Origin: Piromyces finnis
Lineage: Eukaryota > Neocallimastigomycota > Neocallimastigomycetes > Neocallimastigales > Neocallimastigaceae
Direction: 5' to 3'
DNA length: 64,000 bases
NCBI GenBank assembly: GCA_002104945.1
Contig: MCFH01000041.1
Location: 140,001 to 204,000, forward strand
Position 1 is the first letter of the stretch. The number at the start of each line of letters is the position of its first letter. Made by a program: the position numbers and the translations under genes. The notes under the pieces are model-generated. The model ran no database searches. It was given only the letters and a program-made list of their open reading frames with translations, and was not told where the DNA came from. Below, in pieces: positions 41,486 through 56,611 of the stretch.

Positions 41486-42307
41486 TATATATGATTGTAA
41501 ATGCAATCTTTTTAAAGGACAATTAATTATAATTAAAATTGTTTAAAATTTTTTCCATTTAAATTTTAAATATTTTAATTTAGTAATAAATATTAAATTC
41601 ATAATATTATTTTTTATATTCTTATTCATTATTTTTTGTTTAATTCATTTTCTTTTTTTTTATTTATTATTCTGGTACAACTGCAGTAATAATTATTAAT
41701 TATTTAATATTAACACTTAAATACACATTATTAATATGGATATTAAATCTCTATCAATTTAAATAAATTTGGATTAATATATCACTTTTAAATATCCCAT
41801 TATTTAAAATAAAATGACATGAAATATCAACTTCATCTTTAGCAAGATTTATATTTATATAATAATAAAAAAAGTCAACTTCTCATCATCAATCAATTTT
41901 TTTAATCAATTATTTCAAAACTTTATTTTTAATATGGACCAATAATATGTAAATGTTTTAAAATTTTTTTCTTATTTTTAAAAATAAGACTTTTTTTTTT
42001 GGAATATAATTAATAATTAATGTATACAACATGTAAATAAATACATTATTTTACATTATTTTATAATTTGACATTTAAAAATTTGAAATAAAATAAAATT
42101 AAAATGAGGTATAGGATAATTTTAGGATAGAGTAATGATACTGGAATCTATAATAATTCATAATAATTGTTATACAGTATAATATAATGATAATAATGAT
42201 AATTAATTTCTATCAACTATTATTTTATATAAAAATAGTGAATTTACAAATTTACATTAATATCCATAATTTAAATATTATGCCTCAAAATCATAAAAGA
42301 TGTATTT

Positions 42308-42434
42308 GTTCATATATTAATATTTTATATATTTAAAAGAATTCCTAGTACATTCTTTATAATCTTATGTTTTATTTAAATATATAAAATATTAATATAT
42401 GAACAAAGATTATAAAAAATGTAATAGGAATTCT
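42308..42434. repeat. Two interlocking inverted repeats (A-B-A'-B' order)
   Basis: Arm A (42308-42337) is an exact 30-bp inverted complement of A' (42375-42404). Immediately after A lies B (42338-42366), whose inverted complement B' (42406-42434, 27 of 29 matches) follows A'. The order A-B-A'-B' is not a simple hairpin, which would be A-B-B'-A'. Either stem can form as a hairpin, and both together would give a pseudoknot topology. A, A', B and B' contain scattered G/C that match across arms, so this is not just A/T chance. Confidence 0.9.
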
Positions 42435-42911
42435 TTTTTATTCACAGAGTCTTTTGCTATAATTACACCACTAAAACTTTTTTAAATATATCTATTTAGA
42501 AATCATTTTATGAAATCATATTAACAATAAAAATAAGATGTCTATATTAAATATGAAAATATTAATCAAACAATCTTATTCTATAGATAATTTTTGATGC
42601 ATATATATATATATATACATATTTACTTTATAAAAAATTAGATTGCATACTTTAATAAAATTTTAGTAATAAAAAAAGATTCTATTTAATAAACATTTTT
42701 GATATTTCTGTATAAAATATTTATATATAAAAATCTTACTATTTAGAAATTTGAATGGTATCAAATCATATTCTTTAAAATTTAATAAATAGAAAATTTT
42801 CTAATAATTTTATTTCTAAATAATTTGAATTAAAATTTCCATTAATAGAAATATAAACATGTTACACAAAATTAACAAAGTTTTAAAAATTTTTTTAAAT
42901 TTTTTAATATG

Positions 42912-43135
42912 AAGTAAAAGATCTTAGTAAAGAAGAAGAAAAATGATTATTTAAAAAAGAGATATTGTAAAAAAAAAAAAAAAAGATGAATATAATTATG
43001 TAACAAAGGAATTTTTATATGATAAATATTTTATTATTTAAGGATTATTTATTAAGATTAAACAAATTTTAAATACTAATAAAGAAGTTAGGGCTAAAAT
43101 AAAATCATTATATTTAAATATTATTTTGTTAAATT
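42912..43135 (+). pseudogene. Possible coding relic
   Basis: Plus-strand fragments such as EVKDLSKEEEK, DEYNYVTKEFLYDKYF and IKQILNTNKEVRAKIKSLYL have a protein-like amino-acid mix. They are separated by stops and an A run. No start, no clear introns and no family recognised. Confidence 0.2.
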
Positions 43136-43354
43136 AAAATAATTTAACCCAATATATTAAATCTATAATAATTTTAAATTCTCGATTTGACTAATTATAT
43201 TAAATTTTTAAATGTAAAAAAAATATAATATATTAATATATAATATGTAAATTAATACCTATACATAAAGTGTAAATGAATTATAATATACATATATTAC
43301 AATAGAGTTTATCAATCCCAAATTATTCAAATATCTATTATTTAATTTTATTTA

Positions 43355-43385
<31 letters not shown>

Positions 43386-43708
43386 CTAATTTTTTTTTTT
43401 TCTATTTATCTTTTCAGACAACTATGAAGTTTTAATTTTATTTTTTTTTGTAATTTGAAATTAAGATTTTAAAAAAAATAAGAAACAGAAATCTTTAATA
43501 AATTTTATGTGTTTATTTATATTTTCTTTTTATATAAATAAAGGCAAAACAAAATTTCAAAAAATAAAAAATACAATTAATAAATAAATAAATATATTTA
43601 TTAATATATTCTCATTAAATAATTACTAATAATTATTTCAAATATCCAAAGCAATTTTTTTTTTTAAAAAAAAAATAATACAATTAATAAATTAATCAAT
43701 AGTAAATA

Positions 43709-44939
43709 ATGGCACCAACATTTTTAAAAGGTAATCTTTATCAAAACAGTAACTTAATATAAAATTTTAAATTTTTTATTTTTATACTGAAATGACAATA
43801 ATTTAAAAAATAATTGAAAAAGTATTATGATTATAAAAACGAAAATTGTTCAGATAAATTGAAAAAATTAAAAGGGAGAGAATATAAAAAAAATTTAATT
43901 ACATTAAAATGTGCAATATGAACCATGAAACCCTATAAATGTTTCTTAAATTATTCATATATATATTTTTACTCTAATAATAACATTCAAAAAAAATTGC
44001 ATTGGCTAATTATAATTGTGTATATACAACAATTATACCACTACATATATAATGATATAATTATGTTTATTAAAAATTAAAATAATTATGAAATTTTAGG
44101 AAAATTTAATCATAAATTTCTATTATTATTAATCATATTGATTAACAAATTATTATGAATTGTTATAATTAATAAAATAGACACACCAGAACTTATGGAA
44201 CTAACCATAGGTGAATCAATGAAGACAAGAACAAATAATATAGGTATTGAGTTATTATAATTGATATAAAAATGATTAATTCATTGAGTATAATAAGACT
44301 AATTTTTAATAATTTATTATATATTATAAAGATAAAATTAGTGAATTAGGTCCACCAGATTTATGTTATATTTTAAAAACAAACAATAAAATTAATGCCA
44401 ATGTAAATAAATTATTAAATTACTTTTTTAAAAGAAATTTAGAATTTTAAAATTAATATATTTCTTTTATAGGAAAGTTCATACCATTATATTTTAGGTA
44501 TTAATGCAAGGTAAATAATAAATTACATGTAATATGTGATTTTCAAATATATAGAATTAGAGGATTTAAACTAATATATTAATATATGATTAATTAAATA
44601 ATTCAACCAAACAATAAAAATAACATTAAAGTTCTTCTGCTTCTTTAGCGACGTATATTAACAAATTAATAAATTCAGTAGTAGGTTTATTTTAGTAATT
44701 ATAATTATAAAACATTTAAATTTATATTAATAAAATAACTTTTATAAAGGAAAATAAAACTAGTTCATGGCTTCCTCTTTCAAGTTGGAAAATTACAAAT
44801 GGTATATACTGTTGCTATAATATTTTCTCCAAAGTAGATATTCGTGTTGAAGTTCAAATTCCAGGATGTGTTGTTAGTTATTTAATTGACTCATCAAAAA
44901 AAAGGTACTATTAAATAAATTAATAATAATATTATTATG

Positions 44940-44995
<56 letters not shown>

Positions 44996-47506
44996 TGTTG
45001 ATAATATTAACAATATTAATAATATTAATAATAATATAGATGTCAAATAAATGATGAAAGTTTATGGAGAGAAACTTATATATCTTCAATTTTAAGATCT
45101 ATATTATATGATGAGGAATATATAAGTATGAAAATGAAACGACATACTTTGATATTTATTAATTAATATAGATAATACTAACTATTTTTTTAAATTTATT
45201 ATAAAATATTTAATGTAGAAAATTGTAATGAAGATTTTGGAATTATTTCAGGAATCAAAAGAATTAACATATTTGACAGTGAAGAAGATGAAGATGAATT
45301 TTTAAGAGCAGCTAAAACTATTTATGACTCTGGAAAATACAAATTTGGTCAAAATGATGAAGCTATTCATCCAACAATATCAAATAATTATCTTACTCAA
45401 GCAATTGTAAAATATTTCACTAATACTAAAAAGCAAGATAAGGCTATAAAATTTTTCCAAGAAATTTATAAGACTAATCCAGAAATTGGTTCAGTTATAT
45501 CAAAACTCTCTTTCGATAGTAATCATGTTATTGAAGGTATTACTACACTTCATAATGCTGTTCAAAGCGGAAGTCATTCATACGAACTTTTTATTGCTCA
45601 AGCTAATTTCCTTAGAGAAAAAGGACGTTTCAAGGAAGCCCTTGCTATTGCCAATAAGGCTGTTATTAACGCTATAACAGAATTTTATCCATGGGAATTA
45701 TTAGCTAATCTTTATGTTGATTTAAATGAATATGAAAAAGCTTTGCAAGCATTGAACTCATGCCCAATGATCTCAAATAAAAAGAAGGATCTTTCTGGAA
45801 AAAATTTTTGTAGACCATCAAAAAAGAGAATACCACATAATGATAACATTCCAACTATCCATGATTCTGAGCTTCATGCCTTAGATGTTTATTATTCTAT
45901 TATAGAAAATGATGATGATGATAACGAAAAATTTAGTGATGTATGTTTTTATTTTATTTCTTAAATTTTATTATAATTTCATTATAAATTATTAAAAATA
46001 AATTGAAAGGGCAAAGTCTTAAGTTTAATAGTAATTTGATTAATTATTTTTAACGATTTATTAATTTTTAAATTATTTAAACCTAAAATTAATAGGTTCA
46101 TCCCGACTTTTTAAAATTACCAGGAAAAAGATTGTATGGTACATATAAAAAAGCATATAAAGTTTTAATTCGTATTTTAAATAATGTAGGTTGGGATAAT
46201 TTATTACAATATCGTTCAAAAGTCTTCATTATGGAAGAAGAATATAAATTAAATGTTCAATTTAAAACTCCGGAATCTGAAGAAAAAATAGCGAATAAAG
46301 AAAAAGAAATGAATAAGCTAAAGGTTAAAAAAAGAATGCAAAGTTTAGTAAGAAATAAGCCAGTTTTGGAATCAACCAATTCATTAATTGATAATAAATT
46401 GAGTGAAAAAAATAATAAAAATACCAATACAACAGAAAAGAATGATGGAATAATAACAACACGTATTACACCATTCTCTGAAGATGCTAACGAAGAAAAA
46501 ATGAACCAAAAAATAAATGAAATAAATTTAAATAAGGATGAAGAAAAACCAAAACAATCAGAAGAAAAGATTGTTATAGAATTTGATAATAAGGAAAATG
46601 CCGAAAAGGAAAAAAAGGTTGTATTAAAATTTGAAAATGAAGAAGCATTAAATAGTATGGAAAGTCTTCGTATCAAATTCGATGAAGAAACTTCAAATAA
46701 CGATAATGGTGAAGAAGTAAAAGAAGAAGATCAAGTAAGCTATAAACATTATTGAATATATACTAAATTATGATATTTTTATAAAATAAAATCGAACTAT
46801 TAATTCAATTCAAATTTTTATCATAATAATAATAGTCTAAACAATTACCAAGAATGCATTCTTATAGGATGGCATTAACCACAAAACGTTTATGTGAACG
46901 CTGGTTAGATAATATGTTTATGGTATTATATGAGGTAAGAATTAAAATATTGTTTTAAAAATAATTATCTAAATAGTTTTTAGTTGATTGAATATAATTT
47001 AATATTATTGTTAAAATAATTAAATAAATGATTAAAAATTACAGGATCTTAGAGTATTTTCATTGTATCAAGTTGAAGTTAAACAACCATATTTAATCAA
47101 GAAATTCTATTATAGTCAATCTGCTAAAGAATGGGAATTCTATGGTGATTTAGCTTTAAGATTGGGTTATAAGGTAATTTAAAATATTTATTATTTACTT
47201 CATTATTTAGTTTTACATATAATTAAAAACTATCTATCTTTATTAATAAATAAATATTAATAATATTGTTTGTTTTTCAATGATTATATATTTTAAAGGA
47301 TGAAGCCCTTGATGCTTATATTCGTTCATTTAACAGCAAATATTCTGTTGATTGTCTTGTTAAAATTTTAAGAATTCATACTGAATTTAAACAAATTAAT
47401 GCTGCTTTGAATATTATTAATCAATTAATACTTGTTAAAGAATATACTTTTGACAATTCTTTCGTAAGTATTTTATCTATCAATAATTTTAAAGAAAATA
47501 AAAATA

Positions 47507-47589
<83 letters not shown>

Positions 47590-47794
47590 AAAAATTTTAT
47601 AAAATAAAAAAAAAAAACTGTTTAAAATTTAATAGTATCCAAATGAAATATGTAATTCACTAGTAAGTCTTATTGATGTTGATGGTTTGGAAATAGTTAA
47701 CAATATTGCTACTAATTGTAGTCACTATGAATTAATAAAACCATACTTTGCCTATATTGAAAAATTAAATAAGAGAATTTGTACTAAAGAATAA
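43709..47794 (+). CDS. ChAP-family exomer subunit (Chs6/Bch1/Bch2/Bud7-like)
   Basis: Thirteen exons (43709-43730, 44181-44243, 44332-44402, 44473-44510, 44632-44680, 44750-44904, 45040-45125, 45219-45940, 46096-46734, 46836-46934, 47045-47173, 47299-47463, 47636-47794) give 798 residues in frame. ChAPs bind Chs5 and Arf1 at the trans-Golgi and recruit cargo such as chitin synthase to the exomer. Family blocks seen: GPPDLCYILK, GIYCCYNIFSKVDIRVEVQ, tetratricopeptide-like helices with RFKEALAIANKAV and YEKALQALNSCPM, LPGKRLYGTYKKAYKVL with GWDNLLQYRSKVF, and HSYRMALTTKRLCERWLDN followed by LYEDLRVFSLYQ. Residues ~460-615 form a Lys/Glu-rich, probably disordered insert. Intron 1 is 450 bp. The acceptor at 46835 was chosen because it alone keeps frame into HSYRMA. 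The paralogue cannot be decided. Confidence 0.92.
44942..44992. repeat. (AAT)n microsatellite in a ChAP intron
   Basis: About 17 AAT units inside the intron 44905-45039. Confidence 0.9.
47506..47586. repeat. (AAT)n-(ATT)n foldback microsatellite
   Basis: About 8 AAT units switch directly to about 18 ATT units within the last ChAP intron (47464-47635). The two halves are complementary, so the transcript can form a hairpin of roughly 24 bp. Confidence 0.85.
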
Positions 47795-47917
47795 AAATAT
47801 AGAGACTATTAATCAAGAAACTTTTAAAACTATTAAGATATATAAAAAATTTGAAAAAATATAACTTAATTTTATTTTAATAATTTAATTTTTTTTTTTT
47901 TTTTTACTTCCATTCTA

Positions 47918-47956
<39 letters not shown>

Positions 47957-48246
47957 TAATATAAATAAATAAATAATATTAAAGAGCATAAATAATAATT
48001 TATTATATATATAATTAATATGAATTTAAAAATATTGAATATAATACTGTTTTTAATATAAATATTTACTTTTTTAAGTATATTAAAAAAATTTTATAAA
48101 ATTGAAATTTGAAAATTAAACCAAAAAAAAAAGATAGTAATTCAGTTAAAAAAAAAAAAAGTTATTAATTATTTTGAATCTATATATTATGAAATGAAAT
48201 TAGTAATATTGAATATTTACATATTTAATTGTAAAAAAAAGATATT
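47795..48246. other. Convergent intergenic region
   Basis: 452 bp between the ChAP gene and the F-box gene, tail to tail. It contains T runs (about 47888-47906 and 47925-47954) that could serve as poly-U/poly-A type end signals, and nothing else. Confidence 0.7.
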
Positions 48247-50005
48247 TTAATAATTATTATGAAACAAAAAGGATTCTTTACAAAAGCAATGAAATGGATG
48301 AAGATATTCAAAATTATGAGATTTTATTTTTTTATCTTTATCAAATGATAATACTGAAGTATTAGTTTTTTTATTACTTTCAGATGAACTTTTATTCTTT
48401 AAGGAATGATCACAAGATTTATAATGCCCATTTGAATCTACTTCAACTAAAGTGAAATCTTCTTTATTTTGATATTGATCATTTCTCAATTTTAAGTATT
48501 GATGAATCCGGTCTTTTATTTCTTTGTCGACTAAACCTAATGATATATTTTTCAATTTTGGACACTTTGTTACCATACGATATAAATTTTGTGAAGAAAA
48601 TTGAGAAGATCTACCATCACCACCTCTCATACACAATCCTAAAAATTGTAATTTAGGTGGACTATATTCACCAATATATTCTAATACTTTATCTGTTAAT
48701 AAATTACATGCACAAAGATGTAAATGACATAAATGTACTAATTTTGGTAATAAATGTTTTATTAATTCATCATTAACACAGTAGTTAGCCGAAAGATTTA
48801 AAGCCATAAGATTTGGACATGTCTCTTCAATTTGATACAATACATTTTCATTGAGGTATCTTCCACATGCTGACAAATCTAATGCCTCTAATTGACTACC
48901 AATAGTTTGTAGCATTTCCTTCCAAAATAAATGATTAGAAATAGTACCTGGAATATTAAATAATTCCATGGGATATCCTAATTCAGATAAAGAAAGCCAG
49001 GTCAATCCTTTTTGATGATATCCATTTAATGAACAATTTGTATTGTCATTTCTCTTCACTAAATCATAATCGTCTTTTAAAGTGGCATAATAACAACCAT
49101 GATTAAAAAAAATAGATAAATATCATAAAAATAAAAATATTTTATTAAAATAAATACAAATAAAAAATTATTATAAATATAAGGTAATATTTATTTAAAA
49201 AAAAATTAATTTATATTAATAAAAAATTAATACTATACCTCTCTTAGCGTATTTCCATACTGACGAAGAAGCATCCGTTAATGAGGAAAATGATATAGTT
49301 AACTCATTTAATTGCTTAAAACTTATTAAGATAGTTTTTAAAATGAGATCACTTATATACGATGCTGTTGAATTTCTACCTAGATGTAATTTTTTTAAGT
49401 AAGGACAATAATTTGCAATTTTTTCGAAATCTTTAACATAATAACTTATTCCACAACAATGAATATACAATCCTTCTAATTGAGGGCAAAATTTACAAAT
49501 GTCAATTAATTTATGCTCATTTAAAGATTTTATACCGATAAATTCTAATGAACTTAAATTAGTGTTATTTGTTTCAATAAGATGAATAAAACGATTAATT
49601 CGGGAATCAATTATAAAATCTAATGATTTATATTCATATATATTTAATGTTGAAGATAGTTCTTGAATGTCAGAAAAAGAAAAATTTTTGATACTTTAAA
49701 AAGAGTTAAAAAAAATAGAAAGACGTTAGTATTTTGAAAATCTCTTATATTACTTTATAATAATAATAAAGGAAATAGTATTATTACTATTCTATTCCTT
49801 TTCCAACTGCTGTTGAACAAATAAAATTTGTCCATTGTTTATTATTCGAAATTCTCAAGTTTTTCCAATATAAAGGTAATATAATAGAATTCCATTTCTT
49901 ATTAATTAATAAACATGGATAAAGTTCGGATCGTTTTAACCATTTGCACACATGATATATAATTTCTAAAGGTACAGCTCTAGATGACCAGTTTATCATA
50001 TACAT
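48247..50005 (-). CDS. F-box / leucine-rich-repeat protein
   Basis: Three minus-strand exons (50005-49788, 49693-49239, 49073-48247) give 499 residues. Residues ~8-52 form an F-box: VPLEIIYHVCKWLKRSELYP, then LLINKKWNSIILPLYWKNL. This normally binds Skp1 in an SCF ubiquitin ligase. Exons 2-3 encode irregular LRRs of the cysteine-containing type, for example CPQLEGLYIHCCG, CPYLKKLHLGRN, LEALDLSACGRYLNENVL and CPNLMALNLSANYCVNDEL. A Lys/Ser-rich segment and a His/Cys/Phe-rich tail end the protein. The junction into exon 3 (acceptor at 49074) lies in a less conserved place and could shift slightly. Substrate unknown. Confidence 0.88.
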
Positions 50006-50731
50006 TTAATGTATATATTTAATTTTGTTTGTATTTCTTTATCGATTTATCAATATTAATATGTTTATTATTAATATACTTGAAAAAAAAAAAAGTATTA
50101 TATATTATGTATATTAAATTTTTTTCTTGAGTTTTCCTTAATATTAAATATATAAAATATAACCATCAATTATTATTAAACATCAATAACCTTTATTTAA
50201 AATATAGATATATAGGTTATGCTTAATTAAATTTTAAACTTTTTTTTTATATCAAAAAGATTAAATAATTTGGTCAACAATTTAAATAATTTTAATTCGA
50301 TTTGGGAATCAGAAATTAACATTTATTTCTGTACATATAAAATAATAATAAATATAACTTTTTTTTTTAGTTGAAAGTGTAAAAAAAAAAAACATTACTT
50401 ATTTCTGATATATGATTTAAATATTTAATTAATAGTGACCTAGTTTTAATTTATTTAAAGAAAAGAAATCTTTTATTTTTTAAGATTTTCTTTTTGTTTT
50501 GATAGATGTATGTAAAATATACATTTATGAATATATATGTATAAATACTAATTATCATGTGATTCACTATTATTCCATAATAATCTTTTGAAAGATTATA
50601 ATTATATATTAATGAAAAAATTGAATATACATACACCTAATACTTTTCACTGGGTTTATTTATTTATTTACTAATTTTTTTTTTAAAAAAATATTAAAAA
50701 TAAAATAATAGAGATTTTCAATCTTACATTG

Positions 50732-50764
<33 letters not shown>

Positions 50765-50863
50765 AAGAAAATAGAATAAACTTAAAATAATAAAGTATAA
50801 TAGAAATTAATAAAAATAAAAAATATATATATAATTAATTTGATTTTTTAAAAAAAAGAAAAA
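50006..50863. other. Divergent promoter region, F-box gene / EMC5
   Basis: 858 bp, A/T-rich, with an A/AAAAG-rich tract at about 50732-50775 just upstream of EMC5. No RNA gene seen. An open frame on the minus strand at 50451-50636 is low-complexity. Confidence 0.6.
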
Positions 50864-51690
50864 ATGTTTAAATACGCTCTTTGTGCTGTTGGTATTTTAT
50901 TATTATCACATGCTTCTTATTCCACTTTACAACGTACTTATTAATAATTCTTATTTTAATCAAAAATATTATCTCTATAATTGAAACAATAAAAATAGTT
51001 TTAAATAAAATAAATATTTGATAATTAATGATGTGTTTTAATCACAATAAAATTAATATAAATACAAAGTTAAATTATATATAATTCAAGATTTTTAACA
51101 TTTCAACAATTTCTAAAGAATTATTAAATTAATAAAATAAACTCTTTTAAAAATAATTATAGAAATTAGAATCCAAAAAAACCAAGAAATCAGAAGTCAA
51201 TCATTACCTATTGATGTAAGTCAAATGTAATTGTTATAAATATATTAATAAAATACTAAAATAATAATTATGTTATTTCAATTTTTATATATACTTATCT
51301 ATTAATTTTTATATTTCTTTTTTGTTAATAACAGATAGTAGCAGAATGTTTAATTAGTATTGTCTTTATGTTAATTGGTGTAACTTTTGCAACTAAGAAC
51401 TTTGAAAACATTTCTCTTGATGAATCAAATAAGAATGTGTAAGCTATAATATTACATCTTTTAAAATTATATATATTTATTAAAGAAATATTCTATTAAA
51501 TCTTTAAATTATATAAGACAACTAATATTGAATATTTTTGTATTCTATCAATAATATATGATTTATATTTAATTTTTTACATTAAAAATTTAAAATTGAA
51601 TTTCAAATATTTAGTAAAATGGATACAATAAATACTCATTCCGATTTCCATGTCTTAAAAAACCGTAGTCGTGTTTTTAAATCAAACTAA
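50864..51690 (+). CDS. EMC5: ER membrane protein complex subunit 5
   Basis: Four exons (50864-50933, 51163-51215, 51335-51438, 51615-51690) give exactly 100 residues, which suits this small family (EMC5/MMGT1). EMC5 is a core membrane subunit of the insertase that places tail-anchored and polytopic proteins into the ER membrane. Seen: a first helix YALCAVGILLLSHASYSTL with the family HAxYS motif, SLPIDIVAE just before the second helix (AECLISIVFMLIGVTFAT), and a C-terminal THSDFHVLKNRSRVF matching the family HPSFYxFNHRGR block. The AT-rich genome has made the loop Lys/Gln/Asn-rich. Frame is consistent across all three introns. Too short for detection without splicing. Confidence 0.92.
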
Positions 51691-53126
51691 TTATTTAAAT
51701 GTTTTGAAAAATTAAAGGATAGAAAAAGGAAATATTAAAAAGAAAAAATTAAATATGCAAATAAATAAAATAAATATCAGTATTACAAAAGAAAATAATA
51801 ATTTTATTTCAGTTATTTTTAACAAGATAAATATTAATCATTGAAACATTTAATAAAATTTCATAAACTCACTATAATTAATATATAGCATTAAAAAATA
51901 TGATAATCATCTCAATCTGGTTATTATAATAAATAAATAAATAAATAAATAAAAATAAAAAATAAAAAATATCAACAACATATAATATAAAGTTAATTCT
52001 TTGTTGATTTTATTATATATTAAATATTATATATCCAAGTAAACCATTTTAAAAAGAGTTTATATTATTGGAATGATTGAATTACTTTATTTTATTTTTT
52101 GTAATTAAAAAAAAAAATAATTTTTGGAGATTAAAGAGCATTCTTAACATTGTTATTTAATTAAATAGAGATATTTGTTATAAAGAATTTTTATATATAT
52201 GCAAAATATAATTAATGTATTGTTTATATATAATGCTTGTTGAGTTATACGGCAATTTTAATAATAACCTATTTTTTTTAAACACTTTTATATCTGTAGT
52301 ATCATTAAATAGATATACATATCAAATCAATAAAAATTTATTTCAAATTTTAAATAATATATTTAATTAAATATATATTTAATATAAATAAATCTATTAA
52401 ATAAAATTCTTTATTTTTACCTTATTTTTTTTTTTTTATGTATAAAAGATAGAATAAAGTAGTTGACTGAAATAAACGAATACATAAAAGAGGAATTGCT
52501 TACTTTAATATATTAGATAGTAAATTAGTGTATGTTATCAAATAAATTTACAATTTAATTATAAAGATTTTTAAAAATAATAAATATAATCGAAAGAAAT
52601 GTATCATTTAGCCAATAATAAATATAAAGCAGCAAATTTAAAATATCTGTTTTATTAATCATTTATTTAAATTTAAAAGTTTTTTTTTTATATATATAAA
52701 AAAAAAAGGAAAAATAATAATAAGTAAATGATTTAAATTAAAACATATATATATTATTTGAAATTTCTTAATATTTTCAATTATTATATAAAAAAACAAT
52801 TAAACTAATCTTTCTTTCGATTTTTCATTGTAATATCACATATTAAAATTAACTTAACTTATACTAAATATTTTTATTTATTATTTTTTTTTTCATTAAT
52901 AGTGTATCAATCATTTCCTCTCTTTAACAAATAACATTTCAATTTAATTGCAATATAAGCATATATAACAATTGGATTTATAATATTTGATTAATATTTG
53001 ATTAATATATCCAATTTATTCATTAATATATAAAAATCGCTTTAATTCTATCAATAAAAAAAATATCAATCAAATAATTTTTATTGCTTCTAAAAAAAAA
53101 AAAAAAAAAAAACATACCATTAAAAT
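51691..53126. other. Intergenic, 1.4 kb
   Basis: A/T-rich spacer between EMC5 and the branchpoint-bridging protein gene, both on plus. It has a TAAA run near 51930-51950 and an A run just before 53112. Nothing recognised. Confidence 0.6.
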
Positions 53127-56099
<2,973 letters not shown>

Positions 56100-56426
56100 A
56101 TTAAAAAAAAAATTGAATAACTTTTTATTTTTAAATTATTATTAGTAAAAAAAAAAAAAAAAAAAAAAAAAATTATATAATATATTAATAAATTTATTTA
56201 AAATATAAATATAAAACAAAATATTTTTGTTTTATGTTTTTTTCTTTTCTCTTTATTTATTATACTACTTCATTTTTAAGTGAATAATTTTATAATAAAA
56301 ATAAAAAAAAAAGTTAATTACCTATTAAATTAAACAAAACCATGCATTTTTACTTTTTTATTTTTAAAAAGGGAATTATTATATTTATTTTTATTTATCC
56401 TTTACTTTTTCTATTTATTGTGTTTG

Positions 56427-56490
<64 letters not shown>

Positions 56491-56611
56491 TTTTATTTTA
56501 TTTTATTTTATTTTATTTTATTTTATTTTATTTTATTTTATTTATTTATTTGTAATAACTGAATTAAGAAATATATAAAAAATATTATTTATATATATTT
56601 TTGTTTGACTC
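56100..56611. other. Convergent intergenic region with TTTA/TTTTA repeats
   Basis: Between BBP and the J-like gene, tail to tail. It contains an A run at about 56147-56171 and a TTTA then TTTTA microsatellite at 56428-56551. No gene. Confidence 0.85.
56428..56551. repeat. TTTA-to-TTTTA microsatellite
   Basis: About 15 TTTA units change to about 10 TTTTA units and back to TTTA. The open frame through it (Leu/Phe/Ile/Tyr) is an artefact. Confidence 0.9.

Larger units (their letters stand above)
39690..43708. other. 4 kb divergent intergenic region
   Basis: Promoter-side DNA for the CBM-like gene (minus) and the ChAP gene (plus). It holds an interlocking inverted repeat at 42308-42434 and two stretches with weak coding character on the plus strand (40960-41485 and 42912-43135) broken by stops. 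The remainder is A/T-rich low complexity, with TTTA repeats at about 43348-43380. Confidence 0.6.

Noticed and set aside
44803..44837. Possible 35-nt intron in the ChAP gene (GT...AAAG)
   Set aside because: Reading straight through is in frame and encodes GIYCCYNIFSKVDIRV, which fits the family.
56342..56578. Open frame rich in Leu/Phe/Ile/Tyr
   Set aside because: Translation of TTTA/TTTTA microsatellite.
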